Positions 17,931-27,334 of a stretch of 64,000 nt of DNA are shown one piece after another (position 1 is the first letter of the stretch; every line of letters starts with the position of its first letter). Position numbers and translations under genes: made by a program. Location: the NCBI GenBank assembly GCA_945862545.1, contig CAMAYS010000001.1:62001-126000 (forward strand), given 5' to 3'. The notes below the pieces were generated by a model, which saw nothing but the letters and a program-made list of their open reading frames with translations, did no database searches and was not told the DNA's origin. The DNA is from Casp-actino8 sp945862545. Its GTDB lineage: Bacteria; Actinomycetota; Acidimicrobiia; Acidimicrobiales; Ilumatobacteraceae.

Positions 17931-19484
17931 TTGAAAGATTCATTGCACCAAATTCCCCTGATTGGTGAATACCAGAACATGGGTGATGCATTCGTGGCGG
18001 TAGCTCAGCAGTTCCCTGAGGTGCTTGCATATGTTGAGGGTGATCAGCGGATGACTTTTGCTGAGTGGTTTCGACGATCGGACGCGCTGGCTACAGATCT
18101 CTTATGTGGGGGCCTGCAAGCGGGCGATGTGGTTTCAATACTCCTGCCGTCTTCGATTGATTACGCCGTGATGTTTGGTGCATCTGTACTTGCGGGCGCT
18201 GTGGTGACGGGATTGAATACGCGCCTCGGGGTCAAAGAAGTAGAGGCGATCTTGGGTCAACTTCATTCGCACACAATTGTGGTGGATCCCGATTCGTTCA
18301 GTTTCCCCGTTGTTGATTTCGCGCAACGAGCGCCGCATCAGCGAATCCTGCTGCGTGCGCACATGAAGACTTCAAGAGGCGGGGAGGAGACTCAATACCA
18401 TCGGGTTCTTCGCAAGAGTGATGATCCCGTTGTCATCATCTGGACAAGCGGTACAACTGGGATACCAAAGGGAGCATGGTTTGATCATCGTTCAATGCTT
18501 GCTGCTGTCGCCAGTGCGGGAGTGATGAGCCGTGGCTTCGACGTCAAATTAGTAAGCACACCATTTGCTCACGCGGGTTATATGGCTAAAATGTGGGATC
18601 AAATCGCTTGGGTCACAACGGCGGTGATTAGTCCTCAGCCCTGGTGCGCCGCAGATATGTTGCGTCTCCTGATTGATGAACGGGTGACGGTGGCCGGAGG
18701 TGTACCCACACAATGGGCCAAGCTCTTGCAAGAGCCGGGGATTGATTCTGCAGACCTTTCGCATCTCCGACTGGGTTTGGTTGCGACTGCTCCGGCATCT
18801 CCGGAACTCATTGAGCGGGTTGCAGCAACGATCGGTTGCCCGCTAGTGGTGAGGTACGCGATGACAGAGTCGCCGAGTATCACTGGGACGCAACCGCATG
18901 ATGACCCTCAAGTCCAGACGCGAACGGTGGGTCGAGCGCAGTTTGGGATGTCAGTGCAAGTGATTGATGGGGATGGTCATCAAGTGCCAGTTGGTTCTGT
19001 CGGACGAGTGCGGGTTCGTGGATCTTGTGTTATGCGGGGCTATTGGAATAACCCAACCTTGACAACAGCGTGTCTTGACACAGAAGGTTGGTTGACTAGT
19101 ACCGATCTCGGGCGTTTTGATGCATTGGGTAATCTTGTATTAGTTGGACGGACAAACGACATGTACATCAGGGGTGGGTACAACGTGTATCCCGTGGAAA
19201 TCGAGAATTTATTGGCTGAGCACCCAGCGGTTGATCGGGCAGCTGTGGTCGGTGTCCCGGCGGCGGTGATCGGTGAAATGGGGGTGGCCTTTGTCGTGCC
19301 CGTTGATTTTCAATCTCCACCGACGCTCAACGATGTGAGGTTTTGGGTTAGTCAGCACCTCGCTGATTACAAGATGCCTGATCGTTTAGAAATCGTTAGC
19401 GAACTCCCGCTAACTGCCATGATGAAGGTGGACCGTCAGGTCTTAATTGAACTCGCAGAAGGTACCGGGGGGTTTCTCCAATGA
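17931..19484 (+). CDS. AMP-forming acyl-CoA synthetase (FadD-like)
   Basis: 517 residues of the ANL superfamily, which activates a carboxylic acid with ATP and CoA. The P-loop-like TSGTTGIPKGAW starts near residue 171; the hinge region GRTNDMYIRGGYNVYP and the C-terminal catalytic-Lys segment MMKVDRQVL are present. The start is TTG 17931, supported by GAGGTGAAACG just upstream that overlaps the previous stop. The acid substrate cannot be read from sequence; a substrate of this catabolic cluster is inferred. Confidence 0.9.
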   Translation: MKDSLHQIPLIGEYQNMGDAFVAVAQQFPEVLAYVEGDQRMTFAEWFRRSDALATDLLCGGLQAGDVVSILLPSSIDYAVMFGASVLAGAVVTGLNTRLGVKEVEAILGQLHSHTIVVDPDSFSFPVVDFAQRAPHQRILLRAHMKTSRGGEETQYHRVLRKSDDPVVIIWTSGTTGIPKGAWFDHRSMLAAVASAGVMSRGFDVKLVSTPFAHAGYMAKMWDQIAWVTTAVISPQPWCAADMLRLLIDERVTVAGGVPTQWAKLLQEPGIDSADLSHLRLGLVATAPASPELIERVAATIGCPLVVRYAMTESPSITGTQPHDDPQVQTRTVGRAQFGMSVQVIDGDGHQVPVGSVGRVRVRGSCVMRGYWNNPTLTTACLDTEGWLTSTDLGRFDALGNLVLVGRTNDMYIRGGYNVYPVEIENLLAEHPAVDRAAVVGVPAAVIGEMGVAFVVPVDFQSPPTLNDVRFWVSQHLADYKMPDRLEIVSELPLTAMMKVDRQVLIELAEGTGGFLQ

Positions 19485-19515
19485 ATTGGCACAACACCGA
19501 GAACGGAATCAGATA

Positions 19516-19920
19516 ATGGCTCACGAGCGCGAACTGCCAGTCGTGGAGGAAGAAACGCGTCCCTATTGGGAGGCGGCCAAACAGGGACGTTTGTTGATCA
19601 AAAAATGCAATGACTGTTCCGAAGTGCACCATTATCCACGACCCTTTTGTCCCACTTGTTGGAGCGAAAATGTGGGATGGTTGGAGACCAGTGGCCGCGG
19701 TGTGCTGTACACCTACTCCGTAGTCTTTAGAAATGATTTAGCGCCTTTTAATGAATGGGGGACCTATGTTCCGGCAATTGTGGAACTTGCCGAAGGACCC
19801 CGTTTGATGACAAACATCATCGACTGCGAGCGAGACAACCTTTTCGTCGGAATGCCTGTTCAGGTGGCTTTTCGTGATCTCAACGAAGAATGGGCTGCTC
19901 CAGTCTTTCGTCCGATCTGA
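19516..19920 (+). CDS. DUF35 zinc-ribbon / OB-fold protein
   Basis: 134 residues. An N-terminal rubredoxin-like zinc ribbon has Cys31, Cys34, Cys45 and Cys48 (KKCNDCS and FCPTCW), followed by an OB-fold half with GRGVLYTYSVVFR. In steroid catabolism the DUF35 part of ChsH2 binds and activates the thiolase-like aldolase Ltp2. No thiolase-like gene is adjacent here; the nearest without a partner is at 22182-23336, on the other strand. ATG 19516 is chosen because the longer frame reads back into the ligase gene. Confidence 0.86.
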   Translation: MAHERELPVVEEETRPYWEAAKQGRLLIKKCNDCSEVHHYPRPFCPTCWSENVGWLETSGRGVLYTYSVVFRNDLAPFNEWGTYVPAIVELAEGPRLMTNIIDCERDNLFVGMPVQVAFRDLNEEWAAPVFRPI

Positions 19921-19975
19921 CCCCTGACCCCGAACGACTCTGTGAAATAGAAGTAAATTGACGGCTATATTTGGG

Positions 19976-19989
19976 TGACAGTAGTGTCA
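19976..19989. promoter_or_regulatory. perfect operator palindrome upstream of amidohydrolase
   Basis: TGACA-GTAG-TGTCA, exact core match, continuing as TGTCAGA on the right. It lies 33 bases upstream of the amidohydrolase start at 20022. Confidence 0.72.
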
Positions 19990-20021
19990 GAAGTAGCAAG
20001 TTGCCGACGATGGGGAGTGTT

Positions 20022-21278
20022 ATGAAGATTGAAGACATGATCATGGTCAGTATTGATGACCATGTGATCGAACCACCGGATGTGTTTGAGAATCACATGC
20101 CCGAAAAGTACAAGGCCGATGGTCCAAAATTTGTGCGTCTTGAAAATGGGCTAGATCAATGGGTCTTCCAGGGTGAGGTGATGGGTACTACGGGTCTCGG
20201 AGCCGTGGCTTCATGGCCCCGAGATGAATGGAGTTTTGAGCCAGTCGGTCACGCAGAGATGCGTCCCGGTTGTTATGACATTCACGAACGCATACGCGAC
20301 ATGAATGCCAATGGAGTGCTTGCCTCAATCAACTTTCCAACTGCTTCAGGCTTTGCCGGCGCATGGTTAGCGGGCAAACCGGATAAAAAACTTGGAGCAA
20401 TCGCGGTATCGGCATACAACGATTGGCAGATTGATGAGATCGCTGGACAGTATCCGGGACGAATAATTCCCATGGGCGTCGTTCCCCTTTGGGACACCGA
20501 TGCGTGTGTGCGTGAACTTGAACGCATCGCTGCTAAGGGATGCACCACTGTTTCATTTCCAGAAACTCCTTATTCCAATGGCTTGCCTGGTTTTTATGGA
20601 GATCACTGGGATTCTGTTTTGGAAGCGGCCGAGCGATTGGGCATTGTTTTGTCAATGCATATTGGTGGAGCATTTGGTTTGATCCAACGTCCCGAAGGTG
20701 CGCATATGGATCAACTGATCGTTTTATCAGCGCAGTTGTCTGGAATCGCGGCCACTGACTTGATCACTAGTGGCACGTTCAAAAAGTTTCCAAATCTCAA
20801 GATCGCTCTCTCAGAAGGTGGCTTCGGGTGGGTTCCATTTTTGCTTGACCGCATGGATAAGCATATGTGGAACCAGTCATGGACCCATCTTGATATTGGG
20901 GCCGAGACGGCCACGGAGATTTGGAAGAAGAATTTCTTGGCCTGCTTCATTACTGAGCCAACGACCTTGAGGGTATTAGATCGAATCGGTGTGGATACGG
21001 TCGCTTGGGAATGTGATTACCCGCATTCAGATTCAACCTGGCCGCATTCACCCGAAACTTTGATGAAAGAACTCGTAGCAGCAGATATTTCGGATGAAGT
21101 TATCAACAAACTCACATGGGAAAACGCGTGTCGCTTTTACAACTGGGATCCGTTTAAAAATACGCCTCGCGAGTTGGCAACGGTGGGCGCGTTGCGCGCG
21201 CTGGCGACTGATGTAGATGTTTCAGAAACTCGCAAGGCTGTTTACCGCGAAAAGTATGCAGTGAAGATGGCTGGCTGA
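20022..21278 (+). CDS. amidohydrolase-family metal-dependent hydrolase or decarboxylase
   Basis: 418 residues of the amidohydrolase-2 (ACMSD-like) TIM-barrel family. The metal-binding start IDDHVIEPP is at about 11-19, with a later MHIGGAFG strand and the C-terminal ECDYPHSDSTWP Asp motif. Family members decarboxylate aromatic acids or hydrolyse C-N or C-C bonds. ATG 20022 has GGGGAG 5 bases upstream. A perfect copy of the shared palindrome precedes it. A second protein of the same subfamily is at 41042-42244, sharing DDHV(I/V)EPP and PHSDSTWP. The reaction is unknown. Confidence 0.84.
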   Translation: MKIEDMIMVSIDDHVIEPPDVFENHMPEKYKADGPKFVRLENGLDQWVFQGEVMGTTGLGAVASWPRDEWSFEPVGHAEMRPGCYDIHERIRDMNANGVLASINFPTASGFAGAWLAGKPDKKLGAIAVSAYNDWQIDEIAGQYPGRIIPMGVVPLWDTDACVRELERIAAKGCTTVSFPETPYSNGLPGFYGDHWDSVLEAAERLGIVLSMHIGGAFGLIQRPEGAHMDQLIVLSAQLSGIAATDLITSGTFKKFPNLKIALSEGGFGWVPFLLDRMDKHMWNQSWTHLDIGAETATEIWKKNFLACFITEPTTLRVLDRIGVDTVAWECDYPHSDSTWPHSPETLMKELVAADISDEVINKLTWENACRFYNWDPFKNTPRELATVGALRALATDVDVSETRKAVYREKYAVKMAG

Positions 21279-21280
21279 AC

Positions 21281-22171
21281 TTAGCGCAACCAGCCGCGCT
21301 GACCTAGTTCGGGGTGAAGAACATCAGCATCCCAAAGTAATTGGCCAGTCGTTGTATCGGCTTTCATGAGCGCTACCCGAATCGTTGCTTCAGCAAAATC
21401 TTCGGGGCTCGCCCAATCGGTATTTCCTGCCATGGCGTAAAGATTCCCTGGTGTCATGATTGGCTCCGAAGGCGACAGCACATTGACAGATATCGAATGG
21501 ATCTGCATTTCTTGAGCTACGCACTGGGTGAGATGGTGGAGGGCTGCTTTGTTCCCGCCGTAAGCGATCGGTCCTGGTGTCCCCGCGGCAGCATACGGCC
21601 CTTCGCCTGGTAGCAGTCCGGCAATTGAACTGATGTTGATGATTGAGCCAGCACGTTGAGCGATCATGTCAGGTAGGACAAGTTGCATCAGCCGATAAGC
21701 CGCGAAAAACCCGACATTCATGTGGCGTTGAACTCCCGAAATCGGAAAATCTACAAATGAACCAAAGGGACCCCGCGGCTTAGATTTCATCGCTGATGTG
21801 CCTGAGTCATTTCGCCCACTGTCACTAGCTTTGGGCGGACGACCAGGAACTGTGATAGCTGCGTTGTTGACCAAGATGTCAATACTTCCGAAGGCTTCGA
21901 CGGAGTGCTGATAAGCGAGTTCTACTTCATCAGGATTGCCGAGATCAGCTGGTATTGCCACGGCTCGCCCACCAAAACTCGTAATTTCCGCCACTGTTTC
22001 GTGAATTGTTCCCGGCAACTTTTCGTTCCACTGGCTTTCACTTCGGGCGACAACTGCCACATTGGCACCCTCTCGAGCAAACGCAATTGCTATCGCCTTA
22101 CCCATGCCACGACTTGCCCCTGTCACTATTGCCACGCGGCCGCTCAGCCGAAGATTTGGATTGTCCATCAT
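21281..22171 (-). CDS. SDR-family oxidoreductase
   Basis: 296 residues from ATG 22171 (or ATG 22168), with AAAGGA upstream. The cofactor motif TGASRGMG is near residues 15-22 and catalytic YGGNK is present. An insert of about 35 residues after NNAAITVPG (rich in Ser, Gly and Lys) is unusual for a classical SDR. It lies 10 bases after the Ltp2-like gene on the same strand, so both form a two-gene operon. It probably acts on the ketone or hydroxyl formed before or after aldol cleavage. Confidence 0.84.
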   Translation of the reverse strand: MMDNPNLRLSGRVAIVTGASRGMGKAIAIAFAREGANVAVVARSESQWNEKLPGTIHETVAEITSFGGRAVAIPADLGNPDEVELAYQHSVEAFGSIDILVNNAAITVPGRPPKASDSGRNDSGTSAMKSKPRGPFGSFVDFPISGVQRHMNVGFFAAYRLMQLVLPDMIAQRAGSIINISSIAGLLPGEGPYAAAGTPGPIAYGGNKAALHHLTQCVAQEMQIHSISVNVLSPSEPIMTPGNLYAMAGNTDWASPEDFAEATIRVALMKADTTTGQLLWDADVLHPELGQRGWLR

Positions 22172-22181
22172 GAATATCCTT

Positions 22182-23336
22182 TTAGATGCCCAGAAGCATG
22201 GTTCCGTTGGAACAGAACCAACCACCAGTACCACTCACGCAGGCGATCTTGGCGTCAGGAACTTGTATTGCTCCGGCTTGTCCGCGTAGTTGACGTGTGG
22301 CCTCAACGATTAAAAAGAGTCCGCGCTGACCAGGATGGCAAGCCGACAGTCCACCACCATCTGTATTCGTCGGAAGTGAACCTCCGCGCCGTAGATGTCC
22401 TTCGGCGACGAATGGTCCACCTTCACCCTTCGCACAGAACCCGAGGTCTTCAAGGGTGATCAACAACATGTAGGTGAAAGCGTCATACAGTTGGCAAATA
22501 TCAACATCAGCAGGTGTCAGCCCAGCGCGTTGAAAAGCCATTTTGCCAGCAATGGCTGCTGGACCAGTCGTGAAGTCTGCCCACTGGCCCATTGAGATAT
22601 GCGAGGTTGATTCGCCTGTCCCGAGAATCCACACTGGCTGATTTTTTAGATCTGGTATTCGATCTTCGGCAACTAAAATGACGGCTGCTGCTCCATCTGA
22701 GCGGATGCAACACTGCAGTTTGGTGAAGGGATCGGCAATCATTGAACCCGATAAAACATCATCGATCGTGATTGGCTGACGTTCAAGCGCTTCAGGATTC
22801 AGTTCAGCATTAAAGCGCGCTGAGACCGCGATTTCAGCGAGCTGCTCAATGGTCGTGCCGTACTCGTGCATATGTCGTCGCGCAGCCATCGCATATTTTG
22901 AAATCAAAGTATGCCCGTACGGTGCTTCCCACTGCATAGGACCGCGTGCGCCCCAGTCAAGATTGGCAGTTCGGAGGTTATTTTTTAGGTCTGCGCGTGC
23001 CGTCGAACCGTAGGCCAGGATGATGACATCGGCATGGCCGGCGCTGATGGCGTCAGCGGCATGTGCAGCCATGATTTCCCAGGATGATCCTCCGACTGCG
23101 GTGGAATCAACCCAGCGAGGCACGATTCCCAAATACTCAGCGACATCAACAGGCGGCATGGTGCCCAGACCAGTTGATGCAAAACCGTCGATGTCTTGTG
23201 GCTTGAGCCCAGCATCTGCGAGTGCACGGCGACAAGCTTGAGCAATCAGGGCGTAAGGGGTGAGATTGTCAATTTTTCCCACATCAGACAGGGCCACGCC
23301 AGCGATTGCTACGCGTCGACCAGAAGTACGACTCAT
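22182..23336 (-). CDS. thiolase-like lipid-transfer protein, probable Ltp2-type aldolase
   Basis: 384 residues of the thiolase superfamily (SCP-x/Ltp type). Where thiolases have the nucleophilic Cys, this reads STAVGGSSWEIM (about 79-89) with Ser and no Cys, so it should not be a thiolase. The motifs CQLYDAF and GGGLSACHPGQRG are typical of Ltp-like proteins; Ltp2 is the retro-aldolase that cuts the steroid side chain and releases propionyl-CoA. A DUF35 partner is expected; the free one at 19516 is the best candidate. Upstream gap 23337-23481 shows no copy of the shared palindrome. Confidence 0.83.
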   Translation of the reverse strand: MSRTSGRRVAIAGVALSDVGKIDNLTPYALIAQACRRALADAGLKPQDIDGFASTGLGTMPPVDVAEYLGIVPRWVDSTAVGGSSWEIMAAHAADAISAGHADVIILAYGSTARADLKNNLRTANLDWGARGPMQWEAPYGHTLISKYAMAARRHMHEYGTTIEQLAEIAVSARFNAELNPEALERQPITIDDVLSGSMIADPFTKLQCCIRSDGAAAVILVAEDRIPDLKNQPVWILGTGESTSHISMGQWADFTTGPAAIAGKMAFQRAGLTPADVDICQLYDAFTYMLLITLEDLGFCAKGEGGPFVAEGHLRRGGSLPTNTDGGGLSACHPGQRGLFLIVEATRQLRGQAGAIQVPDAKIACVSGTGGWFCSNGTMLLGI

Positions 23337-23481
23337 AGTGCAAACCTAGTTGACGGCGTTAGTGATTGATGCATATCTGTTTTCTCAAGAACGAAACGCT
23401 AAAGAAAGGTCTGCGTGAGCGCCTATGATTCGCAGAGTCAATATCGTTGTTCTGGATCGAATCAATCTTTGAGGAGCCGTT

Positions 23482-24249
23482 ATGGCAGGACGTTTAGAGG
23501 GTCGTATAGCCTTGATCTCGGGGTCGACACGCGGTATTGGTCGTTCGATTGCCGAGTTATTTGCAGCCGAAGGTGCCAAGGTTGCAGTCACGGGACGCAC
23601 CGTGGATAAAGGCGAGAAAGTGGTTGCGGGTATTCGTGACCGCGGGGGACAAGCGGAGTTCTTTGCGCTTGATATCTCTCGTGAAGAAAGCGTCCGTGAG
23701 GTGATGGAGGCAGTGGCTGCGCGGTTTGGCGGATTGACAACGCTCATCAACAATGCCGCACCGACATCTGAGGTTGCCAACACTGTGAAGCCGATTGTTG
23801 AATACACAACCGAAGAGTGGAATTCGATCGTGACCGGCACCTTGACGGGGAATGTCTTTTGGGCCAGCAAATACGCATGGCCATTTCTTCGAGTTTCCGA
23901 TGGGGCGGCGATCGTCAATATCTCCTCAGGTCAATCAATGCGAGGCTTCACCGGATTTGGGGCATACGGTGCTGCAAAAGGAGCCATGAATAGCCTCACG
24001 CGCACTCTCGCCGTTGAGGGGGCTCCGCTTGGTATTCGGTGTAACTGCATAATTGTCGGTCGGGTTGTATCTGGTCGGGGTGATTCAGGCGTCGGAATGG
24101 CCGCTGGCAAACCATGGGGAATTGGTCACCCTATGCAGATCGCCTCAACTGCTCTTTTTCTGGCATCCTCGGAGTCAAGCTTCATCAACGGTGACCTCAT
24201 CACGGCTGATGGCGGAGTGATCATGGATGGGGATGTTTATACCCAATGA
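23482..24249 (+). CDS. SDR-family oxidoreductase
   Basis: 255 residues, SGSTRGIG at 13-20, TGR after the second strand, INNAAPTSE, and catalytic NISSGQSMRGFTGFGAYGAAK. A strong GAGGAG site precedes ATG 23482. It stands alone between a divergent Ltp2-like gene and the thiolase gene, which has its own operator. Of standard SDR length. Probably oxidises or reduces a pathway carbonyl; cofactor preference uncertain. Confidence 0.86.
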   Translation: MAGRLEGRIALISGSTRGIGRSIAELFAAEGAKVAVTGRTVDKGEKVVAGIRDRGGQAEFFALDISREESVREVMEAVAARFGGLTTLINNAAPTSEVANTVKPIVEYTTEEWNSIVTGTLTGNVFWASKYAWPFLRVSDGAAIVNISSGQSMRGFTGFGAYGAAKGAMNSLTRTLAVEGAPLGIRCNCIIVGRVVSGRGDSGVGMAAGKPWGIGHPMQIASTALFLASSESSFINGDLITADGGVIMDGDVYTQ

Positions 24250-24288
24250 TTTTTCGAAAAGTCGCGATTTGAAATTTGAACTTTTAGG

Positions 24289-24302
24289 TGACACTTGTGT
24301 CA
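24289..24302. promoter_or_regulatory. perfect operator palindrome upstream of thiolase gene
   Basis: TGACA-CTTG-TGTCA, exact core match, continuing as TGTCAGA. It ends 10 bases before the thiolase start codon at 24313, so binding would also block the start region. Confidence 0.72.
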
Positions 24303-24312
24303 GAATGAAGAA

Positions 24313-25488
24313 ATGACCGAAGCTTTCATCGTTTCCGCTGCCCGCACCCCGATTGGTCGGGCTCACAAAGGTTCTCTGATAGATGTTGATGCCGCCCAGT
24401 TAGCGATGGTTGCTTTGAGTGGGGTGATTGAGCGCTCGGGTGTAGATCCCAAACTTATTGATGACATTGTATTGGCCGAGTCAATGCAAGGTGGCGGGGT
24501 CATAGCACGGTATGTGGCTAATAAACTTGGCCTCACGGATGTTCCTGGCTTGGCCAACAATCGCCATTGTGCTGCCGGCTTGAGTGCGATTCAGATTGGC
24601 GCCGCAAGTATTCGCGCCGGGATGGACACAATCGTCCTTGCTGGTGGAACTGAGAGTATTAGTTCGACTCCGATGCTGATGAAATCGGTTCCGGCATCTT
24701 CTCGTAATCCACAACAGTGGGCACCTGAATCTCATCCTGATTCACCGCAAGCGCCAGCATGGGATATGAGCATCACTGTTGGTGAGAACACGGCTCGCGA
24801 AGCTGGTGTGACACGCCTCCAATCAGACGAGTGGGCATTTCATTCGCATCAAAGGGCATTCGCTGCGGCCTCTAGTGGTCGGTTTGATGATGAGATTGTG
24901 CCCGTGGAAATTAGTGATGGTGAGGGTGGCACCAAGATGTTTCGACGCGATGAGCATCCTCGTGGTGATACAACCATGGAGCGACTAGGTGCATTAAAAC
25001 CCTTACACCCCGAGATCCCCAATGCGACGGTCACCTCTGGCAACTCTTCTGGGCTTAACGACGCGGCTGCTGCAGTCATGATGATGAGTGATCAAGCCGT
25101 TCGTGCGCATGGCATCAAGCCGCTGGCACGAGTGGTTTCATGGGCCTCTGTCGGGATTGACCCTGTGTTGACAGGGTTGGCTCCAACCCGTGCCATTCCC
25201 AAGGCTTTGATGCGCGCTGGCATGGAACTTGGAGATATCGACCTTTTTGAAATCAATGAGGCTTTTTGCTCTATGGCTGTTGCTTCAACGCGCATCCTTG
25301 GCATTGATCACTCGATTGCTAATGTCAACGGCTCGGGGTGTGGGCTTGGTCATCCGATCGCTGCTACAGGCGCGCGGATGGTGGTGAGCATGATCCACGA
25401 ATTACAAAAGCGCGGTAAAAGTGTTGGTTGTGTTGCTATGTGTGCTGGCGGTGGAATGGGTTCCGCTCTTGTTCTGGAATTGTTATGA
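24313..25488 (+). CDS. acetyl-CoA acyltransferase (thiolase), FadA-like
   Basis: 391 residues, a bona fide thiolase. Nucleophilic Cys86 (NNRHCAAGLSAIQIG), His347 (GLGHPIAATGARM) and the acid/base Cys377 (CAGGGMGSALV) are all present. It cleaves a 3-ketoacyl-CoA to acetyl-CoA plus a shortened acyl-CoA, and is the only intact thiolase in the window. It overlaps the enoyl-CoA hydratase by ATGA (4 bases). A perfect shared palindrome lies directly upstream. The frame extends to TTG 24295, but that lies inside the palindrome. Confidence 0.93.
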   Translation: MTEAFIVSAARTPIGRAHKGSLIDVDAAQLAMVALSGVIERSGVDPKLIDDIVLAESMQGGGVIARYVANKLGLTDVPGLANNRHCAAGLSAIQIGAASIRAGMDTIVLAGGTESISSTPMLMKSVPASSRNPQQWAPESHPDSPQAPAWDMSITVGENTAREAGVTRLQSDEWAFHSHQRAFAAASSGRFDDEIVPVEISDGEGGTKMFRRDEHPRGDTTMERLGALKPLHPEIPNATVTSGNSSGLNDAAAAVMMMSDQAVRAHGIKPLARVVSWASVGIDPVLTGLAPTRAIPKALMRAGMELGDIDLFEINEAFCSMAVASTRILGIDHSIANVNGSGCGLGHPIAATGARMVVSMIHELQKRGKSVGCVAMCAGGGMGSALVLELL

Positions 25489-26261
25489 CAGTGGCCGATG
25501 ACATCGGTCGCCACGACGCCGACGGCATTATCACCTTGACTTTCACAAGAGATCAAAAGTTGAATGCGGTAACTGACGAGATGCTCGATGTCATTCGCCA
25601 AGCAGTTCGGGACCTTGGAGATTGGGAATCGAATCGGGCCCTCATTATTACTGCTCAGGGTCGTTACTTCACTGCCGGTAAGGACATTGGTGAAATGGGA
25701 GCACAACCCGAATCTGGGGTCGCACTGCGACACAACTATCGTCGCCTGCACGAACTCTTTGACGAAATGGAACGACTTGAAAAGCCTGTCATTATTGCCG
25801 CTCAGGGACCATGCCTCGGCATTGGCGTAGAGATGGCCTCATCATGCGATTTCAGATTTGCGAGTGAAAAAGCCATCTTTGGATTGCCCGAGGTGGCAAA
25901 TCTTGCAGTATTGCCTGGTTCGGGGGGCATCAGCAGGTTTACGCGTCTCGTGGGACCACATTGGGCTCGTTGGGTTGCTGTGGCCGGAGAAAACGTTTCT
26001 GCAGAATTGGCGCTGACGATGGGATTTGTTCATCAGGTATTGCCCGAAGAAGGTTTTCACGAAACAGTGCAGGCTTGGACGCGAAAGTTGATTTCCTTTT
26101 CTGCCGAGGCAATTGGCCTCGGCTTTATTGCTATTGATGCTGCTGTTGACAGTGATCGCCGGACTGCGCGACACATTGATCGGATGGCTAACACTCATTT
26201 GATGCACACCCAAGAACACCTCGATAAAATTGCGAAGTTTCAAAAGCGAGTGGCGCGCTAA
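25485..26261 (+). CDS. enoyl-CoA hydratase/isomerase (crotonase family)
   Basis: 258 residues. Oxyanion-hole segments YFTAGKDIGEM and GPCLGIGVEMASSCD are present, and both Glu positions of classic hydratases are kept (GVEM and LPEVANL), so hydratase activity is plausible. ATG 25485 overlaps the thiolase stop (ATGA), so the pair is co-translated. It ends convergent with the LLM gene, sharing the last four bases (26258-26261). Confidence 0.9.
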   Translation: MTVADDIGRHDADGIITLTFTRDQKLNAVTDEMLDVIRQAVRDLGDWESNRALIITAQGRYFTAGKDIGEMGAQPESGVALRHNYRRLHELFDEMERLEKPVIIAAQGPCLGIGVEMASSCDFRFASEKAIFGLPEVANLAVLPGSGGISRFTRLVGPHWARWVAVAGENVSAELALTMGFVHQVLPEEGFHETVQAWTRKLISFSAEAIGLGFIAIDAAVDSDRRTARHIDRMANTHLMHTQEHLDKIAKFQKRVAR

Positions 26262-27310
26262 CCCCTAAAGGATGCCACAGTGGGCCCCAGTAACTCGGGT
26301 GCCGAACCGTGAATCACGATCTCATCTGCGCCGTGTGCAAGATAAGTATGGAGTTTTGCTGCGCACGCGCTGGAAGAACCCACTGCGGATGCCTCATACA
26401 ACCAGTTTCGAGGGATGCTTCGGCCGACCTCGGCTAGTTGATCTTTAGAGAACAAATTATCAGCGGCACCTTTGAGGTTCGCCAGCATTGGATGAGCTCG
26501 CAATGTTGCAAGGTCTGCAACATCCCAACCATTAGTTCTCGCCAGCAACTCTCCAAAGTGAGGGATTTGATAGTAGGTGACGGCGCGCCCTCCGACGATT
26601 TTGAGCTCGTCTTCTTCGGGGAGGTCGGGAGCAGTGACAACAGTGGCAAAGATACGTACTGAGCGTGGATCACGCCCTGCCTGACGCGCTGCCTGGCGAA
26701 CGATTGCGCTTGATCGTGAGACGGCAGCGGGAGTGAGAAACGGGTGCAAAAGCACGCCATCAAAATGCGCGCCAGCAATTTGCAGAGTTTTAGGACCAAT
26801 GGCGGCAAGCACAAGGGGTGGAATTGCGACATCAGGGATATCGGGCAATCTCATTGCTGGAAAACGCCCAGCCGGCCCGTCGTAAGATACTTTTCGTCCG
26901 GCGCAAAGCTCACGATGGATGCGGGCTGAGTCAATCAATGCCTGATTGGTCATATTTGGCAGACCCGCCGATCTCCACGCGTATTCCACGGATCGTCCAA
27001 CTCCTAAGAGAAAACGCCCGTTACTTATTGCCTGAGTGGTCATCGTCATACTTGCAAGAACGAGAGGGTGGCGAAACAGGAAATGGCTAATTCCAGTGGC
27101 AATTTGAATGCGCGAGGTTATTGCGGCGATGGCCCCGCTGAGTACGGCGAGGTCCTTGGTGCCGTAGCGCTCGCTCAACCAAATAGTTTGTAGGCCCACC
27201 CTCTCCGCTGTTCTGGCTTGTTCAAGTGCCGGCATGGGATCGTTGACTCGACCCGGCAGGGCATAAGCGCCGAGTTGATTTGTGTTCACCCTCTGGCTGG
27301 TGTCGGTCAT
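26258..27310 (-). CDS. LLM-class F420-dependent oxidoreductase
   Basis: 350 residues of the luciferase-like family, with QTIWLSERYGTKDLAVL, SRIQIATGISHFLFRHPLV and NGRFLLGVGRSVEYAW. These are F420-type LLM features; the substrate is unknown. The start ATG 27310 is only 18 bases from the divergent start at 27329, and the shared palindrome fills that gap. No clear ribosome site is seen, so either the transcript is leaderless or the true start is downstream. Confidence 0.83.
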   Translation of the reverse strand: MTDTSQRVNTNQLGAYALPGRVNDPMPALEQARTAERVGLQTIWLSERYGTKDLAVLSGAIAAITSRIQIATGISHFLFRHPLVLASMTMTTQAISNGRFLLGVGRSVEYAWRSAGLPNMTNQALIDSARIHRELCAGRKVSYDGPAGRFPAMRLPDIPDVAIPPLVLAAIGPKTLQIAGAHFDGVLLHPFLTPAAVSRSSAIVRQAARQAGRDPRSVRIFATVVTAPDLPEEDELKIVGGRAVTYYQIPHFGELLARTNGWDVADLATLRAHPMLANLKGAADNLFSKDQLAEVGRSIPRNWLYEASAVGSSSACAAKLHTYLAHGADEIVIHGSAPELLGPTVASFRG

Positions 27311-27320
27311 AGGGCTATTC

Positions 27321-27334
27321 TGACAGATATGTCT
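27321..27334. promoter_or_regulatory. operator-like palindrome between divergent LLM and kinase genes
   Basis: TGACA-GATA-TGTCT, one mismatch from the core, with the extended left flank TCTGACA. It overlaps the proposed ATG of the rightward gene (27329-27331). Confidence 0.6.

Noticed and set aside
23385..23918. 177-residue minus-strand frame
   Set aside because: It lies antisense to the SDR at 23482, which has a strong ribosome site and clear motifs; the translation is Ser/Arg/Thr-rich and unlike any family.
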